NCBI GenBank assembly: GCA_000697355.1
Contig: JNEN01001015.1
Span: 1-13,492 of the forward strand
Reading direction: 5' to 3'
DNA from: Syncephalastrum monosporum B8922
Lineage: Eukaryota; Mucoromycota; Mucoromycetes; Mucorales; Syncephalastraceae
Length of the DNA: 13,492 bases
The notes beneath the pieces were generated by a model. That model saw only the letters and a program-made list of their open reading frames with translations, had not been told where the DNA came from and searched no databases. This document shows, one piece after another, positions 8,201 through 13,492 of the stretch. Made by a program: the position numbers and the translations under genes. Numbering within the stretch: position 1 is the first letter of the stretch; every line of letters starts with the position of its first letter.

Positions 8201-11200
8201 AGAACTCCTGGACGGAATGCTGGCCCCATCGATGACGCGTATTCGAGAACTTATCAGTGATGAACCGAATGTGGTGAAGCCTACCGATACGCACGAGATC
8301 GCCAATGAATTTTGTCGACATATTGCCGTCCTTCAAGCCTTCCTAGTAGGCGCTGCCTGCTTAATTCGGGACGACGGTGTAGATGAAGCCAATGCTTCTG
8401 ATGACAATCTTTCCGTGTATGTTTCTTGGCTTCGTGGTTCAGGACAATGTGCTTACATGCACTCATTTTTTTTAGTGAAGACGACTTTGAAGAGATCAAC
8501 CGTGGTATCTCGGTAGAGGCTGGTTATGCCCTGACAGATCCGTCCGATCCACGGTACCAAAAAGCGCGCCAATACCGCAAAGAAGTCGGCGTGTTGATCC
8601 ATGATACCATGACATATCTTTCACGCGCACGCCAGGATGACATTGAAAGCATAAAGTATACTGTCAAGGCGGCCTATACCTATTTGGATGGTACTGGCAT
8701 TGACAAATCGACCTATAACGATACGGAGGGCGCTTACTCGTTCTTAAAGAGTATGTTCAAGAAGCCATTCAGCCACAAGACGTACCCCCGCAGTCTTCTT
8801 AGTAAGTGCGCTCGTTCGACGTATGTTTCTTTTCCTTTGCTCACTATCGAACCATAGTCCGTCGCGTCTACCTCTATCAGCTACGTCGCTACCGTCATAA
8901 CAACCAAGGCAGACCGCGCACGGAATTGCACGACACCTTGTTGAATGACTTGTTCTACCTTTCACTCGGATCGTATGCGGAAGTCAGAAAGTAAGTGCCA
9001 GACTTTGTCATTTTTTAGCATTTTCTAAATTTGCCATAGGACGAGCCAAAGTATTCTGAGTGCAGCAGCGAAGAGCTTTATTGGAGCAAAGTCATTGATC
9101 ATCCCGAAGATACTGGACGTTCTGGCATCGAGCGAAAACGGTAGATACGCTGACGATCCTTACCTTATAGTTCTGACCCTCTATATGAACAGTTGAAAAG
9201 GAAACCTATGTGAACCAACTCAAAGGTACCCTGTACTTGTTGCGTCATCGTTCACTGCTCGTGGGTTGCGTCCGAGACTGGCGCTATGTGCCTGAATTTG
9301 CCATTAGTCTCTGCCGTGCTCAACATGAAGATAAAGTAAGCATGACAATAGATCAATTCGACCGGTCATACTCACATCCGATTGTAGCTTTCCATCCAAG
9401 AACTGATTCGCAAAGTATTTGTTGATTATCTGGGTCTTTACAGCCAGCACCCGCTTAAACCGAGCAGCCCAGCCGCATTGGACACGCTGCTAGATGGTAT
9501 CTGTGATACATCCGAACTGCAGGATCACATTAATCAAGTGGTTGGTAAGGTGGAGACGCGCCAACAGCTCCACCGAGAAGCACATTTCAAGCTTCAGGCT
9601 TCGCTGCTCGAGTTTCTGCAAGACTCCAAGGTGCATTGGCGGTCGGCTACCATGGCTGCCAATATTCTCATGCTCCACTTGCGCCCTGAACTTCCGGCTG
9701 GACCTGACATGGCTTCTATGGCGCTGCAGATTGCTAATTCCGAGCTGCCATCCATGCGCGGCATTGGCAACTCGATGCTACGCTACATTTTACATCATAC
9801 TAAGCACCTTGCATTCGCCAAGGGCGATGTCGATGCCGTGGCGGTCGGTAACGTGCAGCATCCTTTAAAACGGACCATACAGACTCCTGAAAATCATGCC
9901 GAACTGAGCGAAAAACTCATTCAGTCTTCTCGAGATACACTGTCACCTGAGAGCGTGGCTGCCGTGTAAGCCCAGTTGCCGAGGACGCTATCTGTTGTTG
10001 CTTATCCACCCCTTTAGCCCACTCATAGATAATAATTACACGGGATTTTACGCCTGGCCCAAATCTTACACGACCTACGCACTTCGAGAGGAGAATACGC
10101 CTTTTATCGAGGTGGTGGAGGAAAGCCGTGCCGCATACGAGGTCCTGCGTGCAGCCTTTTTGGATACCAACTACTGGGAGAAGGTGCTGACGTATACATC
10201 TCAAGAAGTGACGTCCGCCCACGAGGACGTTTTTAATTCGATTCAATGTGAATTGTACGTGATGATCTTCCAGCATTTCGAGGACGCCCCTCTGAATGTC
10301 GTCAAAGAGCATATCCACCGCCTGCTCGATAACTCGGACAGCAAGCATCACCAACGCGCCTTGGCTGAAATTTTGAGCGGTATCATTCTCGGCTCCAAAC
10401 ACTGGCCGCTCTCCAAGCTTGAGACCCTCTGGACGTGGATCTTGCCCATCCTCGAGAAATCCTTTTCAAATATTACACCGGATTCCCTGAATTATTGGGA
10501 GCACTTTGTGCGATCGACCTTAGTAAGTGTGAGCAAGCACGTATCTATGGAATGCTTATGTATGATTGTAGACGAAACGTGACCCAAGACGCGTGCGCCC
10601 TTTGCTGGACTTGATCTTTGATACCAAATTTAACCCGGCGTCGGATGCTGCTTTCACAGAAGCAAGGAAGCTTTTGCTGGCGCACAATGCACTCAAGCTG
10701 ATGATGTGGCGTATCCGACCTCGTGCTAAGCAGGAACTGGACGTGTACCTGCATAATCTGCAGCATCCGTACAAGCAAGTGCGCGAGGTGATCGGTGGCA
10801 ATATCAACATTATATTTAAGAGTCTTTGGGTGCCAACGATCTGCAGTCTGGATGATTGGGCAAAGCAGGTCGGATCTCGAGAAGCTATCATGGAGACGTC
10901 CGAGAGCGAAGCAGCCGATCAGCGTTTCCTTTCCTATGCACTTGACTTTCTGGACCGGTCTGAGCAGTCGTCTGAAGAGCCTGCTTCGAAGAACTATGTC
11001 AATGCATGCAAAACAGGTGAGAACCAGAGAATCACTGTGGTATCCATGTACTTATGCGCTACTAGTACTGTCTTGGCTTCGCAATGGTTTGACACACTGG
11101 TGTATACAGAGTGCCATTCCTTTTGTGGTCCCGCTGTGGCCCTATATCTTCCGGATGCAAGAATCCCAAGCAGATGAAGACCTTACTAAGCTTGCCAAAA

Positions 11201-11992
11201 TTGCTCTCAAGGAGACAGCCCATTTCTGCTTCCCGCCCACGATGGTGCCTGATGTCCTCTCTCAGTTCATCCACACTCTGACTACGTCACCGAGCTGGCG
11301 CTCCAAGGTGAACACGTTGCCTATGCTGCAGGTGTTCTTTTTCAAAAACATCTTTGCGATGGATGCGAGCCACATTGTGCAGATCATGGAAGTAATCAAT
11401 AGCATGCTCCTTGATACGCAGGTCGAGGTATGTCAAGATATTAGAGGGTGTAATGAACGAAGCTGACTTATCCTACCTTCTTCTATTTCATTTTCCTAGG
11501 TGAGACAAATGGCTGCGGTGACGCTCGGCGGTTTGGTTCGATGCTCGCAGCGAGACGCCATCCAATCCGTCCATGAACGCTCTGCCAAGCTTCTGGAGAC
11601 GCGCATTCCAAAGCGCAAGCGTGACCCTGATACCGGCAAAGTCATTGAGAGCGAGCGGTTCCGTCAGGCCGTGCTTCAAAAGCACGCTGGCGCGCTTGGT
11701 CTATCGTGCCTGATCGGTGCATTCCCGTACGAGGTACCGAAATGGATGCCGGACACCTTGTGCCTGCTCGCCACTTGCATCTCGGATCCAGCCGAAATTC
11801 AGGTAAATAGAAAAACGAAGGAATAGTTCCGCATCATGGATATTAATGAAGGAGCAGGCGACGGTACGCAAGACGTTTTCAGACTTTAAGAGGACGCATT
11901 CAGACACATGGCATGAGGACATGACCAAGTTTACTGAAGACCAACTTTTCGTCCTGAATGACATGCTGATTTCGCCTTCCTATTACGCGTAA
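5271..11992 (+). CDS. Proteasome activator Blm10/PA200 (PSME4-type), 20 exons
   Basis: This is an ATP-independent HEAT-repeat activator that caps the 20S proteasome, opens its gate and promotes degradation of peptides and unfolded proteins. In other species it is linked to DNA repair and histone turnover. The spliced product is 1,899 aa, close to human PA200 (about 1,843) and shorter than yeast Blm10 (about 2,143). Family landmarks in order are: an N-terminal PGVVIWLRRLN at about residues 48-58; LPWRPLYETLVKL at 115-127; a Gly/Ser-rich linker at about 280-310; LERVYPSLETLTETHR at about 451-466; an acidic loop at about 543-570; GFYAWPKSYTTYA at about 1325-1337; IILGSKHW at about 1440; NLS-like PKRKRDP at 1791-1797; and the conserved C-terminal domain ending LISPSYYA. 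The final Tyr-Tyr-Ala is the HbYX-like motif that inserts into the pocket between 20S alpha subunits. The start at 5271 gives the family-like N-terminus, and no upstream in-frame exon is required. All exons remain in phase with no frameshift or internal stop, so the gene looks functional. The known location of the family is mainly nuclear. Confidence 0.96.
5450..11857 (+). other. Nineteen short spliceosomal introns of the Blm10/PA200 gene
   Basis: The exons I assembled are 5271-5449, 5505-5642, 5693-5806, 5859-6390, 6451-6655, 6704-6862, 6914-7359, 7410-7484, 7536-8037, 8098-8416, 8476-8801, 8858-8990, 9040-9140, 9193-9335, 9388-9965, 10018-10522, 10572-11016, 11066-11427, 11500-11802 and 11858-11992. 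They sum to 5,700 nt, and all phases match. Introns are 48-72 nt with GT...AG ends. CTGAC-like branch motifs are visible in several (for example near 6424, 6687, 9176 and 11463). Two junctions needed a choice. For intron 17 only the acceptor at 11064-11065 keeps phase and the conserved LSWL segment, rather than the tempting TATACAG at 11109. For intron 19, AG at 11856-11857 fits the family length better than the AG three bases earlier. Confidence 0.88.
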
Positions 11993-12008
11993 TGAATGCT
12001 TTCCAGAA

Positions 12009-12014
12009 AATAAA
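12009..12014 (+). terminator. AATAAA poly(A) signal of the Blm10/PA200 gene
   Basis: A perfect AATAAA begins 17 nt after the TAA stop at 11990-11992. If used, it gives a very short 3' UTR of a few tens of nt. No other transcription unit lies immediately downstream. Confidence 0.6.
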
Positions 12015-12616
12015 CATCATCTTTGCACAGGACATACTGTACATAGGTAGGCATTGATATATCAGTAACACGTCTCCTTTCGGTCATAGTAACGGAACAG
12101 ACGCTTTTAGATATACTAAACTTATCAGTACACTCTTCAGGCCGACCTTCGGTCGACATAGATTTGATAAGATACATTAGAAATTACACAATATAGAGCT
12201 TATATAATAAGGATTGAGGGTTCAGAGTTTAGTGATAAAAGCAGCTCTTTGCGATACCAACGAATGCATATTATCATATGCTACTTGTTGCACATTTATG
12301 CTATCCCGAGCAGCGTCTCTTGGTGCATCTTCAGAATAGTCTTGAAACAGATGCTAAACTCGCATGAGGATGCCACTGCAATCAAGGATGAGAACTGGAG
12401 ACTGTTATAATGACAGAAGAGATTGCAAGACGCAACTGAGCTGGCACTTGGCTTAAGGAAGTTTAGTGTGCGCGTGTATACGTGTCGTCATGACTGGCGA
12501 AAAGGTGGGACTTCTTCTCCTTTGCAGCGCCTTCTTGTAGACCCTTTATTCAGTACTTCGACCTTTGTCTCCCTCAGACTTTAGAGCCTATGCTGTCTAT
12601 ATTATATTGACATACT

Positions 12617-12630
12617 GTACAGTACTGTAC
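12617..12630. repeat. Perfect 14-bp palindrome
   Basis: GTACAGTACTGTAC reads identically on both strands and is followed at 12631-12638 by ATGCATGC, made of overlapping palindromes. It could be a dyad binding site or a cruciform-prone spot. It is not next to any gene start. Confidence 0.8.
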
Positions 12631-12820
12631 ATGCATGCTGTCAACTGAAAAGATGTCTAGGGTTTTATTTACCATTGATCATTATCATTTGTCTATACTG
12701 TTTCTATACTAGAGGCTGCCGCTGGCGTTACCCCAGGGATCACCGCGTGGAGGTCGCAGCCCGTGGATCCCCACCCTTATTACTTTATTAACTTGCCTGG
12801 ACCTCAATTCCACTTCCGAA

Positions 12821-13087
12821 GAGACAACACATACATGCCAGTCCTCCATCCACTGCCAGCATGCCCTAAAGAGGTGGACTCACAGACATCAAGAAGTCGC
12901 AAACACCACCATACTTACAAGAGACACGCAACACATACATGCCAGCCCCCGCATCCACTGCCAGCATGCCCTAAACAGGAAGACTCACAGACATCAAGGC
13001 TCACAAACATCATCATACTTACATACAAAAGACGCACACGTACATGCCAGACCCGCACCCACTGTCCGGCATGCCCTAAAGAGGTGG
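12821..13087. repeat. Minisatellite of about 100 bp, three degenerate copies
   Basis: Copies lie at 12821-12920 (100 bp), 12921-13028 (108 bp) and 13029-13087 (partial). The conserved core is ACATGCCAG, then a variable C-rich 8-10 nt, CCACTG, and CATGCCCTAAA. The first two copies also share GACTCACAGACATCAAG and an ATACTTACA segment. The array directly abuts the inverted transposon-leader copy, on the side where the transposase gene would be expected. Confidence 0.85.
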
Positions 13088-13135
13088 TGAACAGACTGTA
13101 TGGGAAAGGGGCCCCCCGCGAGGAAGGCGAAAAAC

Positions 13136-13492
13136 CCATAGGAAAACAGAGGAAGTGGAAGAGGTATAAAGAAAAGGACGCAGTTATCCAGACCGTTCTT
13201 ATCGTCCATAGAACCTTTTGGATCCAGCAGCCTGGTCCTGTCTGGCTTGCACGTGTGAACGTGAGAGTCTTGCTGCGGAAACTCCTCTCTCTGTCTCTCT
13301 CTCTCTTTGTTTTTTTTTTTTCTTTCTCCTTCATTATTTTTGAGTGTAAAAAAGTGATCTACTTTGCGTTAGATCTTCTGGTTGCTTGCTGATGTGCTAG
13401 TTCGCAGAGTGCCCATAGAGATCCTTTTAAGCGAAAGCAATGGATAGACAAAGATGATAATCGATGACGACACCATGTCATGAGAAGATTAA
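13136..13492 (-). mobile_element. Second copy of the Tc1-type transposon leader, inverted
   Basis: The reverse complement aligns with 2362-2726 up to the last base of the window, so the element probably continues beyond it. Shared blocks include the GA-rich tract (here CT at 13283-13308) and the CCTATGG at which the match stops. No transposase-like sequence follows on the minus strand past 13136. A short GC-rich segment (13099-13140, flanked by TATGGG and CCCATA) and the minisatellite take its place. This may be a non-autonomous or internally deleted derivative of the same family. Confidence 0.75.

Larger units (their letters stand above)
11993..12820. other. Intergenic region, no gene seen
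   Basis: The region is AT-rich without any long open frame on either strand. It contains a small hairpin at 12143-12155 (CGACC/GGTCG), a 13-mer GACATACTGTACA present at both 12031-12043 and 12609-12621, and a perfect 14-bp palindrome at 12617-12630. A GC-rich block at 12713-12775 stands out in composition, but I cannot assign it. Confidence 0.5.

Noticed and set aside
12763..13392. Plus-strand 209-codon frame across the minisatellite and leader copy
   Set aside because: It consists of tandem-repeat translation followed by antisense transposon leader and a poly-pyrimidine stretch, with no family resemblance.

Overview
The window is eukaryotic and looks like a filamentous fungus. It carries a 20-exon gene with 19 introns of 48-72 nt, nearly all with GT(A/G)AG-like donors and AG acceptors. 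It also has AATAAA-type poly(A) signals, pyrimidine-rich leaders and the remains of Tc1/mariner DNA transposons. The short uniform introns and the Tc1-type debris would suit an early-diverging lineage such as Mucoromycota, but that placement is an inference and not proven by the sequence.

Layout. Positions 389-1486 (minus) hold an unrecognised 365-codon protein with a poly-Glu tract and a very acidic C-terminal part. Positions 1487-2361 are AT-rich and intergenic, with a long pyrimidine tract. Positions 2362-3258 (plus) are a decayed Tc1/mariner-type element: a 365-bp leader followed by a transposase broken by a stop codon and frameshifts and cut off before its catalytic core is complete. A 21-bp tandem repeat follows, then an orphan 142-aa reading frame (3507-3935), and then a weak minus-strand spliced gene candidate (4062-4446).

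The main gene, 5271-11992 (plus), is the fungal Blm10/PA200 (PSME4-type) proteasome activator. I assembled it exon by exon. The 20 exons total 5,700 nt, stay in phase throughout and encode 1,899 aa ending in Tyr-Tyr-Ala, the C-terminal motif that docks into the 20S proteasome. An AATAAA lies 17 nt after the stop.

Downstream, about 830 nt hold no recognisable gene. Then comes a three-copy, roughly 100-bp minisatellite (12821-13087), followed by a second copy of the transposon leader in the opposite orientation (13136 to the window end). The two leader copies are about 90% identical by eye and form an inverted pair about 10.4 kb apart around the proteasome-activator gene. The most parsimonious reading is two independent insertions of one transposon family, the right one having lost or never carried a transposase. 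I found no clear sign of a new functional system. The transposon pair and the unassigned small genes are the parts most worth a second look.
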